Shown here: positions 16,296 to 24,322 of the stretch, piece by piece
Layout: every line of letters begins with the position of its first letter
Position numbering within the stretch: position 1 is the stretch's first letter
DNA from: Tabrizicola fusiformis
GTDB taxonomy: Bacteria > Pseudomonadota > Alphaproteobacteria > Rhodobacterales > Rhodobacteraceae
NCBI RefSeq assembly: GCF_013328815.1
Contig: NZ_JABUHN010000011.1
Location: 48,021-112,020 of the forward strand
Direction: 5' to 3'
Length of the DNA stretch: 64,000 nucleotides
Program-made: the position numbers and the translations under genes
Notes under the pieces: model-generated
Told to the model about the DNA's origin: nothing
What the model saw: only the letters and a program-made list of their open reading frames with translations
Databases searched by the model: none

Positions 16296-17857
16296 GCGAC
16301 GCCCCTTTTCTGTGAGCTCGTGGGCCTGGTCCGCCGGAGCAGGCCATATCCGGTCCAGCTTGCGACCAGCATTGCCAGCGGCATCCAGTCCCCGAAACGG
16401 GCATAGAGGGTTGCGCGAAGCGGCCTCGGCAGACGTGCGTCGATGATTCCCTGTTCGCCGAGCTCGAGAAAAGCCGTGACGCGCCCGAACGGGTCGACCA
16501 CCGCCGAGATTCCGGTGTTAGCCGCGCGAACCAGCGGCAAGCCTTCTTCGACCGCACGCATCCGCGCCGAGGCGAAGTGCTGCCATGGTCCGATCGAAGT
16601 GCCGAACCAGGCGTCGTTGGTCGCGTTGAAGATCCAGTCGGGCCGTATCGCGTCATCGACCACATGCCCGGGGAAGATGATCTCATAGCAGATCGCAACG
16701 CCGGGAAACGGGAAAGGGCCGAAAGCAAGAGTCGCGGGTCCGGGGCCGGGCGAGAAGTCGCCAAGTGACTGAACGATCCGCGGGAACGGCAGAAGCCCGC
16801 GCCAGGGCACATATTCGCCGAAGGGGACGAGGTGATGCTTCGCATAGCGAGCCAGGACGCCGCCGTCCGATCCGATGGCAAGGACCGCGTTGTGATAGAC
16901 TGCGTCTGTACCGGCGAGTTCCCGCTCCGGGCTGCCGGTCAAGAGCACGGCGCGATCCGGCAGAAGCCAGCCGATCACCGCTCTTGCCCCCGGATCTTCG
17001 GCAAGAAACCCTGGCCAAGCAGTTTCTGGCCACAAGAGCAGGTCGAACGCACCGGGCCGGGCCGAGAGGAACAGGAGCCGCGCGATGTTGGCGTTGCGCG
17101 CAGCCGGGTCCCACTTCGCGCTCTGTGGGATGTTCGGCTGGACGATGCGAACCTCCCGTCCTTGGCCGGTGTCCGCCGACAGAAGCGCAACGCGAAGGTA
17201 TCCGAACATGGCCAAGGCCAACATCGTTGCTGCAGCCACCCCAAGATATGCCCGACGGCTTTCCCGCGCCGGGCCGCCCATCGCATGTCCGATGCTGGCC
17301 GCTGCCAGGACGAGGACGAACCCCAGTCCGTAGCTGCCCAAGACCGAGGCCGCTTGGGCAAGAATGGTCCAGTCGGCCAGTGCATAGGCGGCAAGATTCC
17401 AGGGAAAACCTGTGAGCACATGACCACGTAGCCATTCAGCGATTGTCCAGGCGGTGGCAAGCGACAGGGCAGGCGGCAGGCCCGCTCGCGCCAGCTGCGC
17501 CGCCAAGGCGCAGGACAGCGCGGGGAAAACCGAGAGAACCGCAGCAAGACCTAGGACGGCGGGCAGCGCCAGTCCGCCGAAGCGGTCGGCCTCGACCTGA
17601 AAGCTCTCGGTGATCCAGAACAGCCCCGGCACAAACTGGCCAAGACCGAACGCAAAACCAATGAGCATGGAAGATGTGCCAGTTGCCGCGCGCAGCAGCA
17701 GTGAAAGAGCCGCGAAGGACAGTAACGCGAAGGGCAGGAGCGAGAAGGGGGGCAGCGCCAAGACAAAGACGGCACCAGAGATCAATCCAATTGGTAGCCA
17801 GATCGCTACGCGCGGTCCTTCCGATCCGACGAACAAGGGTCCATCAAGGTCGATCAA
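16292..17857 (-). CDS. lnt: Apolipoprotein N-acyltransferase
   Basis: A 521-residue inner-membrane enzyme that adds the third acyl chain to lipoproteins. The N-terminal half has about eight helices; the periplasmic nitrilase domain has the catalytic triad E278 (LLLWPETAWPG), K340 (YAKHHLVPFGEYVP) and C390 (AICYEIIF), at positions close to those of E. coli Lnt. Length is as expected. Lnt is normally a single housekeeping gene, so its presence in a metal island together with lspA (23213) is notable. Start at 17857 is an ATG; the upstream 300 bp separate it from a divergent L,D-transpeptidase gene. Confidence 0.93.
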   Translation of the reverse strand: MIDLDGPLFVGSEGPRVAIWLPIGLISGAVFVLALPPFSLLPFALLSFAALSLLLRAATGTSSMLIGFAFGLGQFVPGLFWITESFQVEADRFGGLALPAVLGLAAVLSVFPALSCALAAQLARAGLPPALSLATAWTIAEWLRGHVLTGFPWNLAAYALADWTILAQAASVLGSYGLGFVLVLAAASIGHAMGGPARESRRAYLGVAAATMLALAMFGYLRVALLSADTGQGREVRIVQPNIPQSAKWDPAARNANIARLLFLSARPGAFDLLLWPETAWPGFLAEDPGARAVIGWLLPDRAVLLTGSPERELAGTDAVYHNAVLAIGSDGGVLARYAKHHLVPFGEYVPWRGLLPFPRIVQSLGDFSPGPGPATLAFGPFPFPGVAICYEIIFPGHVVDDAIRPDWIFNATNDAWFGTSIGPWQHFASARMRAVEEGLPLVRAANTGISAVVDPFGRVTAFLELGEQGIIDARLPRPLRATLYARFGDWMPLAMLVASWTGYGLLRRTRPTSSQKRGVA

Positions 17858-18158
17858 CAGCCGTGCCCCCCGAACGTGAGCGAAGACGATAAGTGCTCAA
17901 GTGGGTAGAGGTGCAATGGCTGTTTCTTGCGTTCACGCTCTTGTCAGATCTGCCCCCATCGTGGCGCATTCCTTGCGACCAGCGAGCTCCTTTGCAAAGG
18001 GACCAGCATTCTGACATACGTCTGTCGCCATCTATTCTCCTTGTACCGACTCCTTCACGCAGACTTGAATGGACATGGGAGGCCATTCTCACGTCCAATT
18101 CCGTGTTTGTCGTGCGCGGCAAACCTCGCTGCCCTCAATTGAGCTGAAAGCAGACAAC
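17858..18158. other. Intergenic region between divergent lnt and L,D-transpeptidase genes
   Basis: About 300 bp without a supportable gene. It must hold the promoters for both divergent genes, but I see no clear 19-bp-spacer promoter or dyad like those elsewhere in the island, apart from the short palindrome CCTTTGCAAAGG at about 17990-18001. Confidence 0.5.
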
Positions 18159-18824
18159 ATGTCGACCCGACGGCATTTCCTGAAGATGACTTCCGCTCTC
18201 TTCTCCGCGCCACTTGTGACCCCGGCTTTCGCGGCCTCTGATCTTCAGGGCCAGTGGGCAGCCTGGGATGCGCAGGTGACACCCCCGGGCTATGTTGCGG
18301 CTACGACCAATCCATGGGGCCTGCATCCGCGGCTGCTTCCGGTCCGCGTCGAGGCTCGCGCCGGGCTGACGCCAGGCGACATCCATGTCGATGCGATCGC
18401 GCGCTGTCTCTACCACATCCAGCCTGACGGCACTGCGATGCGCTATGGCGTCGCCATCGGGCGGTCCGGGCTCTACGAGCCGGGCATCTATACGATTGGC
18501 CGCAAGGCCAAGTGGCCAAGGTGGACTCCCACACCACAGATGATCGAGCGCGAACCCGAGACCTACGCGCAGTATGCCGACGGCATGGATCCCGGTCCTG
18601 GCAATGCGCTCGGGTCGCGGGCGCTCTACTTGTTCCTCGGTAGCCGTGACACCTATCTGCGCATCCACGGCACGCCATTTCCGCGGTCCATCGGCAGCCG
18701 GGCCAGTTCCGGCTGTGTGCGCATGGTTATGCCGCACATCATCGATCTCTACGACCAGGTTCAGACCGGAGTGACGGCACATCTGTATCCGGCCGAAGAA
18801 GGCAACGTGGAGCTGACGGCCTGA
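18159..18824 (+). CDS. L,D-transpeptidase (YkuD domain), second copy
   Basis: A 221-residue periplasmic enzyme with a Tat-like leader (STRRHFLKMTSALFSAPLVTPAFA). The YkuD motif is complete: H170 in RIHGT and C186 in SRASSGCVRM, with the Arg after Cys-Val that the copy at 475 lacks. Blocks such as YEPGIYTIGRKAKWPRWTP and NALGSRALYLF are typical of ErfK/YbiS-type enzymes. The start at 18159 opens the leader. The lipoprotein gene follows by two bases. It would make 3-3 crosslinks or attach proteins to peptidoglycan. Confidence 0.9.
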   Translation: MSTRRHFLKMTSALFSAPLVTPAFAASDLQGQWAAWDAQVTPPGYVAATTNPWGLHPRLLPVRVEARAGLTPGDIHVDAIARCLYHIQPDGTAMRYGVAIGRSGLYEPGIYTIGRKAKWPRWTPTPQMIEREPETYAQYADGMDPGPGNALGSRALYLFLGSRDTYLRIHGTPFPRSIGSRASSGCVRMVMPHIIDLYDQVQTGVTAHLYPAEEGNVELTA

Positions 18825-18826
18825 AC

Positions 18827-19189
18827 ATGATTGCGGGTAAGAGCAAGGAATTCAGTTCGCGAACTCCGAAGGCAGGGCGTTTCCCCCGCACGGTCGGTGC
18901 TGGGCGATCCGCGGTGCTGGCGATCGCCTTGATGATGCTCTCAGCCTGTGTGGCACCGGTCGGAGGGATCGGCGACGAGCCGTCGCGCTTCCTGCAGGAG
19001 CTGCCCGAGGGCGTGATGGCCATCGCCGCACCCTACCAGAACCTGCGCGCAGTGGTCTTGCAGCCCGAGGACGGCTGCTACTGGTACGAGCACGTCGGCC
19101 CGGTTGAGACGACCATGCTGCCGCTCCGTACGGCGGAAGGTCGTCCGATCTGCACCGCTACGGAAAACCGTCCTGCCACAACCGGCTGA
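18827..19189 (+). CDS. Small predicted lipoprotein
   Basis: A 120-residue protein with a long, basic N-region (residues 1-30), a hydrophobic segment (AVLAIALMMLSAC) and a lipobox LSAC at residues 38-41. The mature part is short and has a Cys near DGCYWYEHVG and another near PICTATE. It follows the L,D-transpeptidase by two bases and is probably co-translated with it. I do not recognise the domain. A lipoprotein made beside Lnt and an L,D-transpeptidase could be an envelope anchor; that is inference. Confidence 0.6.
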   Translation: MIAGKSKEFSSRTPKAGRFPRTVGAGRSAVLAIALMMLSACVAPVGGIGDEPSRFLQELPEGVMAIAAPYQNLRAVVLQPEDGCYWYEHVGPVETTMLPLRTAEGRPICTATENRPATTG

Positions 19190-19228
19190 GCGCGCGAAAA
19201 ATGGTCAGTTGCCCCAGTTCGCCGATGG

Positions 19229-20410
19229 TCAAACCTTGATCAGTGCCGCCGTCACATACATAAATGCAATCCCGCCGAGGAAGCCGCCGAGGACAGCAGG
19301 AGAGTACAGGATCGCCTGCCGGTCGCTGTTCTGGCGTTGAAGATAGGCCGTGACCTCGACCATGACCTGCAGGATCGCCCCGGCGCCGACCGCAAGCGCG
19401 AAAGCCGACCATTGCGGGGCGTAGGCAAGGCTACCGGCCCAGATCCCAAGCACGGCGGGTCCCCCGGCAAGCAGCGTCAGCGCGGCAAAGCTCCAGAGCG
19501 GAGGGCGGATGCGCAGCATGGGTGCTGCGATGCCGATGCCTTCGGTCACGTTGTGCAGCGCAAAGCCGAGAACGAGGAAGGTGCCGAGGCCCGCCGCACC
19601 AGCAGCGAAGGCGCCACCGATGGCCAGCCCTTCGCCGAAATTGTGCAGCCCGATGCCGAGCGCGATGTAGAACGCCAGCGCCAGCCCCTCGGGCCGTCCG
19701 CGCCAGCGCCCGATGGCCATGAGGAGAAGGAAACTCGCGAGAGCCGACAGCCAGACCATGGCCGATCCTTGGAACAGCGCGGCTGCCTCAGCCGCGAGTT
19801 CGGTGGCCTCGCCCATCATGTCGAGGAGCAGGAAGGCCAGCATGCCGACGGTCAGCGCCAGCACGAAGTTCATGCCGGAAGTGCCGAAGCCGCGCATCGC
19901 CGGGTAGAACATCAGCCCGAGGGCGACAGGCAGCAAACCGACCAGCGCGCCGACCAGCGCCTGTAACTGAAGCTGCCCCCCGGATGCCTGCGGCGTGGGC
20001 ACGGCAACAGCGATTTCGTGCCCGAACACAGTGCCGGTGTTGGTCACGAGGGCCACTTGATGCGCCTCGCCCAGCACCCACGGGTAGGGGATCTGCACCC
20101 AGACGGCACTGCCGCGCGCAATCGGTCCCGACGGGTCCTGCGTGAAGGTCCAGTAGGCGTCATCGACGGCAACCTGCGCGATCTGCATCGCCTCCGACCC
20201 GCCCGCCCGCACAAGAACCTGGATGCCGGTGCTGTCGAGGATCGTCCGCTCGACGGTGAGCGACTCGACCGGTGGGGCACCGTTGTTGAAGCCGCGCAAC
20301 GGATCGAGCGAGGCGATCAAGACGAAAGACACCAGAATGGCCGCCAGAGGCAGGAACACCAGCAGAAGCCGGATCAGCGGGGAACGGGTCGGTTGGCTCT
20401 GGTCGCTCAT
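19229..20410 (-). CDS. ZIP-family metal transporter with N-terminal periplasmic domain
   Basis: A 393-residue protein. An N-terminal helix (LLLVFLPLAAILVSFVLIASL) is followed by about 100 residues of soluble, beta-rich sequence and then eight helices of the ZIP type. The metal-site motifs are GIGLHNFGEGLAIGGAF and GFALHNVTEGIGIAAP, the HNxxE/HNxxEG signatures of helices 4 and 5. ZIPs usually import Zn, Mn or Fe. The ATG overlaps the stop of the multicopper oxidase gene (4 bp). A MntR-type operator upstream of that pair suggests manganese or iron as the controlling metal. Confidence 0.85.
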   Translation of the reverse strand: MSDQSQPTRSPLIRLLLVFLPLAAILVSFVLIASLDPLRGFNNGAPPVESLTVERTILDSTGIQVLVRAGGSEAMQIAQVAVDDAYWTFTQDPSGPIARGSAVWVQIPYPWVLGEAHQVALVTNTGTVFGHEIAVAVPTPQASGGQLQLQALVGALVGLLPVALGLMFYPAMRGFGTSGMNFVLALTVGMLAFLLLDMMGEATELAAEAAALFQGSAMVWLSALASFLLLMAIGRWRGRPEGLALAFYIALGIGLHNFGEGLAIGGAFAAGAAGLGTFLVLGFALHNVTEGIGIAAPMLRIRPPLWSFAALTLLAGGPAVLGIWAGSLAYAPQWSAFALAVGAGAILQVMVEVTAYLQRQNSDRQAILYSPAVLGGFLGGIAFMYVTAALIKV

Positions 20411-21552
20411 GCCCCCGGCCCCCGCACGTCGAACATGCCGACCCAGCCCAGCTCGGTGAACTCGGATTGATGGGCGTGGAACATGTACATGCCGTCCTCA
20501 TGGTCGGCGAAGCTGAACTCGAGGATGCCGCGCTGCGCCTGGCACTGCATGATCAGATCGACCGTGCGCAGGGTCGGCGTCAGCTGCGTGCCAGTGTCGT
20601 AGTAGTCGAAGAAATTCGCGTGCAGGTGGAACGAGTTGATCGGGTCGAACTCGGTCACGTTGACGAGGTAGATGCGCACGGGCCGGGTCTTGTCGATCGG
20701 GATCGGCACGTTCATGTAGGCCTGCCCCACGGTGTTGACCGCATAGACTTCGTTCCCACCGTCGAAATTGGTGTCGAAGGCGTTCATCACCATCGCCAGC
20801 TCCTGCCAAAGGGCATTTTCGGGGCTGCCCAGAACGCGTGACGCAGCAACGGCAGCAAGCGCGGGGTCGGTCTGCCGGGAAGGGTCGGGGTCGATCACGA
20901 ACAACCCGTACATGCCCTTGTGCATGTGCCGCTTCAGCGGCAGGGCGTGGCAGTGGTAGAGGTGACAGCCGAAGGGTTTGGCATCGAACTCATAGACGAA
21001 CTCTTCGCCGGGGCCGATCAGTCCTGCACCGGGAACACCGTCCATCCGCGCAGAGTGAATGCCGTGGAAGTGCATCGAATGCGGGTGCGAGCCGAAGTTG
21101 CGGAAGATGATGCGCAGCTTCTCGCCTTCCTTCGCCCGAAGGGCAGGGCCGGGGACGCGGTTGTTGTAGGTCCAGGCGGGAAAGAAGATGCCGGGGGCGA
21201 TCTCGATTTCCTTGTCGTAAGCCTCGACCTCGAAGGTGCGCAGGGTGCGGCCGTCGGGCAGAAGCTCGGTCGTGCCGGTGTCCCAGTCCGTCAGCATGGC
21301 CGTGGGGTCGAAGCCGTTGCGGGCATGATCGACAGAACCCAGGGTGGTCATGTTGCCATGCGCCATGCCGGGCATCGGGGCGGCATAGGGATCGGCCGAC
21401 ATCGCCGACATGTCGTGTCCGGCTATCGGGTCGGGCGCGGTCTGGGAACGCGCGGTTCCCGCGACAATTGCAGCGCCGCCTGCGGCCACGAGTCCGCCGA
21501 CCAGCAAAGCGCGGCGCGACGGGTCAACCGAAGTGTCTTGGTCGGCAGGCAT
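20407..21552 (-). CDS. Multicopper oxidase, two-domain type
   Basis: A 381-residue exported oxidase with a Tat-type leader (PSRRALLVGGLVAAGGAAIVAG) and a Met/His-rich N-region (residues 45-68). Copper motifs are HFHG (161-164), CHLYHCHALPLKRHMHKGMYG (C196, C201, with H/M ligands after it) in the first cupredoxin domain, and FHLHANFF (309-) and MFHAHQSEF (358-) in the second. The second domain lacks a HCH motif, so the T1 site is in domain 1 and the trinuclear centre would form between subunits, as in two-domain laccases. The start at 21552 is chosen to open the leader. It is co-transcribed with the ZIP gene. Confidence 0.88.
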   Translation of the reverse strand: MPADQDTSVDPSRRALLVGGLVAAGGAAIVAGTARSQTAPDPIAGHDMSAMSADPYAAPMPGMAHGNMTTLGSVDHARNGFDPTAMLTDWDTGTTELLPDGRTLRTFEVEAYDKEIEIAPGIFFPAWTYNNRVPGPALRAKEGEKLRIIFRNFGSHPHSMHFHGIHSARMDGVPGAGLIGPGEEFVYEFDAKPFGCHLYHCHALPLKRHMHKGMYGLFVIDPDPSRQTDPALAAVAASRVLGSPENALWQELAMVMNAFDTNFDGGNEVYAVNTVGQAYMNVPIPIDKTRPVRIYLVNVTEFDPINSFHLHANFFDYYDTGTQLTPTLRTVDLIMQCQAQRGILEFSFADHEDGMYMFHAHQSEFTELGWVGMFDVRGPGA

Positions 21553-21595
21553 GGAATGAGGCTTTCCCGGCGCGCACAAAAGGCGTGGCGCGAAA

Positions 21596-21613
21596 TGTTA
21601 GACAAGGCTAACA
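21596..21613. promoter_or_regulatory. MntR/DtxR-type operator
   Basis: A perfect inverted repeat TGTTAG-ACAAGG-CTAACA (21596-21613) lies between the divergent multicopper oxidase and mntR genes, 43 bp from the former and 53 bp from the latter. The length and the TTAG/CTAA cores resemble MntR and DtxR-family sites. Confidence 0.65.
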
Positions 21614-21666
21614 ATCTGCCCGGCGCGTTTGCTTGTCAACGGGGTTCGTGCAAGACTGCGCCGACA

Positions 21667-22122
21667 ATGAACGATGATCCACATCACACACTGTCGGCCA
21701 CCAGTGATGACCGCTCTCCCGACCTGCGCGCGGAGGCTTTTCAGGGCGTGCGCGCCGCGCGTAGCCGCGAGTTGGCAGAGGATTACGTCGAGCTGATCGC
21801 CGAACTGATCCACGCGCAGGGCGAGGCGCGCCCCGTGGACATCGCCACCCGGATGGGCGTGACGGCACCGACCGTCGCCAAGACGCTTGACCGGCTCGCC
21901 CGCGACGGCCTGATCACCCGGGCCAAGTATCGGTCGATCTTCCTCACGGAAGAGGGTAGGGCGCTGGCAAAGGAGTGCCGCCACCGGCACGACATCGTTC
22001 TGCGGTTCCTGCTTAGCCTCGGGCTCGACCCCGAGACGGCCGAGCGGGACGCCGAAGGGATCGAGCATCATGTAAGCGAGCGGACGCTCGAGCTTTTCGC
22101 GGCCTTTGTCGCCCGAAGCTGA
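21667..22122 (+). CDS. mntR: MntR-like (DtxR family) metal-dependent repressor
   Basis: A 151-residue regulator. A winged HTH occupies residues about 35-95 (PVDIATRMGVTAPTVAKTLDRL), followed by the metal-binding/dimerisation helices with the signature DAEGIEHHVSERTLELF, where Glu and the two His are expected Mn ligands. Length matches E. coli MntR. It faces the multicopper oxidase-ZIP pair across a perfect dyad, and presumably represses that pair and itself when metal is plentiful. An upstream ATG at 21595 would put the operator inside the gene, so I use 21667; no clear SD is seen. Confidence 0.85.
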   Translation: MNDDPHHTLSATSDDRSPDLRAEAFQGVRAARSRELAEDYVELIAELIHAQGEARPVDIATRMGVTAPTVAKTLDRLARDGLITRAKYRSIFLTEEGRALAKECRHRHDIVLRFLLSLGLDPETAERDAEGIEHHVSERTLELFAAFVARS

Positions 22123-22132
22123 CCGGTGCGGG

Positions 22133-22792
22133 TCAGGTGCCCTCTATGGCAAGGCGGACATCCTCGAAGAACTTTTCACCCGAGACGATCTCAAGCTTCT
22201 TGCCTTGCAGGTAGAAGGTGGGCGTCTGGTTCACACCAAGCGCTTCCACATCCGCCATGTCCTGATTGATCGTGGCCGTGATCCCGGGGAACATCTTGTC
22301 GGTTTCCGCTTTGGCCAGATCCAGCCCGACGGCGCCCGCGGCTTGCCACGCGATTTTCATGTCCGGACCGTCGTGCAGCGCCCATTCCGGCTGTTTCTCA
22401 AAGATTGCGTCGAGCACCTGCTCGAACTTGCCTTGCATCCGCGCCACCTCGAGGATGCGCGCGGCTTCATCCGACCCTTTGTGGAACAGAGTGTAGCGCA
22501 GGACCACCCTGATCTGGGTCGGAAATTGGCGGCGTATTTCTGCGATGATCGGATGGAACGCCCGGCAGGCCTCGCAAGAGGGATCGAAGAACTCGACCAG
22601 CGTGACGGGGGCATCGACCGGGCCAAGGATGGGCGAATGGGCGCGCACCAGAAGCGAGTCGTCCACTGCGGGGGCGGTCGCAGCGTCGGCTTGCGCCTCG
22701 GCCTCGCGGCGGCGGGTCAGGAATACGGCACCACCGCCGAAGGCGGCAAGTCCAAGGGCGGAAGCCCCGATCAACACAGTGCGGCGGTTCAT
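22133..22792 (-). CDS. DsbA-family thiol oxidoreductase, second copy
   Basis: A 219-residue periplasmic protein with a leader (RRTVLIGASALGLAAFGGGAVF), a thioredoxin fold with active site C73-E-A-C76 in FFDPSCEACRAFHP, and cis-Pro in NQTPTFYL. The CxxC dipeptide (EA) differs from the usual PH and PY, which tunes redox potential. It is translationally coupled to dsbB (ATGA overlap), the membrane partner that re-oxidises DsbA. The pair ends the operon that begins with the P-type ATPase, so oxidative protein folding is tied to metal efflux here. Confidence 0.9.
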   Translation of the reverse strand: MNRRTVLIGASALGLAAFGGGAVFLTRRREAEAQADAATAPAVDDSLLVRAHSPILGPVDAPVTLVEFFDPSCEACRAFHPIIAEIRRQFPTQIRVVLRYTLFHKGSDEAARILEVARMQGKFEQVLDAIFEKQPEWALHDGPDMKIAWQAAGAVGLDLAKAETDKMFPGITATINQDMADVEALGVNQTPTFYLQGKKLEIVSGEKFFEDVRLAIEGT

Positions 22793-23226
22793 GTGCGGTT
22801 TCCTTTCGGCAGGATGAGACAGGCAAGGATCGCGGCAAAGGCGGCCAGCGAAAGGTAAGGGATGGGTACGCCCAGGATCATCTGCGCCTCGCCGGTGCAG
22901 GACGGGCCGTTCTGGGTGCAAGGCACGATGGGCGCAGGAAGAATGCCAGCGTAAAGCCCGGAGTGCCAGGCGGCCAGCGCCAGACCCGCCAGCACCAGCG
23001 GCAGGGCATAAAGCCATGCGCTGCCATCCCCGCGCCACAGCGACAGGCCAAGGATCGGCACCAGCGGGAACATCGCGATGCGCTGATACCAGCACAGGGT
23101 GCAGGGCATCTGTCCCAGCACCTCGCCGATGAACAACGCGCCAAACGTGGCCCCCAAGGCGATCAGGAAAGCGAGCGTAAGCACCAGATCGTCGCGAGAC
23201 AGCGCCTGTTCATCAGTTCTGGTCAA
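22789..23226 (-). CDS. dsbB: Disulfide bond formation protein DsbB
   Basis: A 145-residue, four-helix membrane protein that re-oxidises DsbA with quinone. It has both Cys pairs: C42-T-L-C45 in PCTLCWYQR, and C103/C110 in VPCTQNGPSCTGE. The likely start is a TTG at 23226 because the 3' end of lspA supplies AAGGAG seven bases before it; no ATG suits the N-terminus. The gene overlaps lspA by 14 bp and the DsbA gene by 4 bp. Confidence 0.9.
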   Translation of the reverse strand: MTRTDEQALSRDDLVLTLAFLIALGATFGALFIGEVLGQMPCTLCWYQRIAMFPLVPILGLSLWRGDGSAWLYALPLVLAGLALAAWHSGLYAGILPAPIVPCTQNGPSCTGEAQMILGVPIPYLSLAAFAAILACLILPKGNRT

Positions 23227-23698
23227 GAGCAGGCTCCTTGCTGCGGCGTGACGGAAGCGAGGCCACAAGAATGAACAGCGCCCCAAGCGTGATGGCGATA
23301 TCGGCACCGTTGAAGGTGGGCCAGTGCCAATCCTGCCAGTAGAGATCGAGGAAGTCGGTGACGGCCCCCTGCCGCAGCCGGTCGATGATGTTGCCAAGGG
23401 CCCCGCCAACGATCAGCGCCAGGCCTGCCTTCTCGAACGGGTGGCGTGCCCGGAACGCCATGACGGCAAACATCAGCGTCAGTGCGCCGGTCAGCGCCGC
23501 CATCAGCAGGGGCTTGCCTGCCATGACGCCGCCCATCATGCCAAAGCTGGCGCCTTCGTTGAACCCGAGGGCAAGATTGAAGCCCGGAAAGACCGGAACC
23601 GCCATCCCCCGGGAAAGCAGCGACAGCGCCGCGACCTTGGTCAACTGGTCCACCAGTAATGTGGCGGCGATAAGGAAAATCAGCTTTGTTCGGGTCAT
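23213..23698 (-). CDS. lspA: Lipoprotein signal peptidase (signal peptidase II)
   Basis: A 161-residue membrane aspartyl protease that cleaves prolipoproteins. It has four helices and the two catalytic aspartates D115 (VTDFLD) and D133 (FNGADIAI), plus the conserved N-terminal LVDQLTK. Normally a housekeeping gene beside ileS, here it sits in a P-type ATPase operon. The known parallel is pbrC of the Cupriavidus lead-resistance operon, an LspA-type protein beside the PbrA ATPase. Its ATG overlaps the ICMT stop by 4 bp. Confidence 0.93.
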   Translation of the reverse strand: MTRTKLIFLIAATLLVDQLTKVAALSLLSRGMAVPVFPGFNLALGFNEGASFGMMGGVMAGKPLLMAALTGALTLMFAVMAFRARHPFEKAGLALIVGGALGNIIDRLRQGAVTDFLDLYWQDWHWPTFNGADIAITLGALFILVASLPSRRSKEPALDQN

Positions 23699-24318
23699 GG
23701 TTCAGCCTTGCGGTTGATGCCGATCCAGCGCGGGACCGATGCGGCGTATCGGTCATAGTCCGACCCGATTGCCGCGCGCAAGGCGGCCTCTTCCGAACGG
23801 ATCTGCGTGCTGGCGGACCACAGGAACAGGATCGGCGCAAGGACCGTCGGTGCAGAGGGGACTGCCAGCGCGACCCCTGCCAGCAACGCCGCCTGTCCGA
23901 CGAAGGTCGGGTTGCGGCTGAAGCGGTAGAGCCCGCCAGAGACGAGATCGCCGGTCTCGCCGCCGACCACGCCAACACGCCAGGACGACCCCATCGACAT
24001 CTGCGCCGCGAAAGCCACCATCGCGCCAAGGCCTGCGACAAGGACCCCGATCAGGCCAAGGATGACGGCGTGCCCCTCGGTCCAGAGCGGATCGGTCTTG
24101 TGAAGCAGGGGTATCGCAAGCCAGACCAGCGGCCCGAAGAAAGCGATCGCAAAAGCCGCACGGAATCCCATGGCGGCCAGCCGGTCGCGCCCCTTTGCCC
24201 GCGAAAACAGCCAGACAGACCGGCCCGCAGACTGCGCTGCCACCGCGCTCCCCCAGAAGAACATCGCAAGATAGCCGAACAGAAGGGCCAGCGCGGCGCA
24301 GCCAAAACCCGAGATCAT
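23695..24318 (-). CDS. Isoprenylcysteine carboxyl methyltransferase (ICMT)-family membrane protein
   Basis: A 207-residue membrane protein with about four to five helices and the C-terminal SAM-binding signature of the ICMT/PEMT family (GGLYRFSRNPTFVGQ, then EEAALRAAIGSDYDRYAASVPRWI). Bacterial members methylate unknown membrane substrates, and copies are often found beside heavy-metal ATPases or cation-efflux genes. It begins 4 bp after the ATPase stop and overlaps lspA. Substrate is unknown; a lipid or a processed lipoprotein is a guess from lspA linkage. Confidence 0.85.
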   Translation of the reverse strand: MISGFGCAALALLFGYLAMFFWGSAVAAQSAGRSVWLFSRAKGRDRLAAMGFRAAFAIAFFGPLVWLAIPLLHKTDPLWTEGHAVILGLIGVLVAGLGAMVAFAAQMSMGSSWRVGVVGGETGDLVSGGLYRFSRNPTFVGQAALLAGVALAVPSAPTVLAPILFLWSASTQIRSEEAALRAAIGSDYDRYAASVPRWIGINRKAEP

Positions 24319-24322
24319 CGAG

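Noticed and set aside
16066..16881. Long alternative minus-strand frame overlapping lnt and the SCO promoter
   Set aside because: It is out of frame with lnt and covers a regulated promoter; the 58-residue protein at 16119-16295, coupled to lnt, explains the region better.
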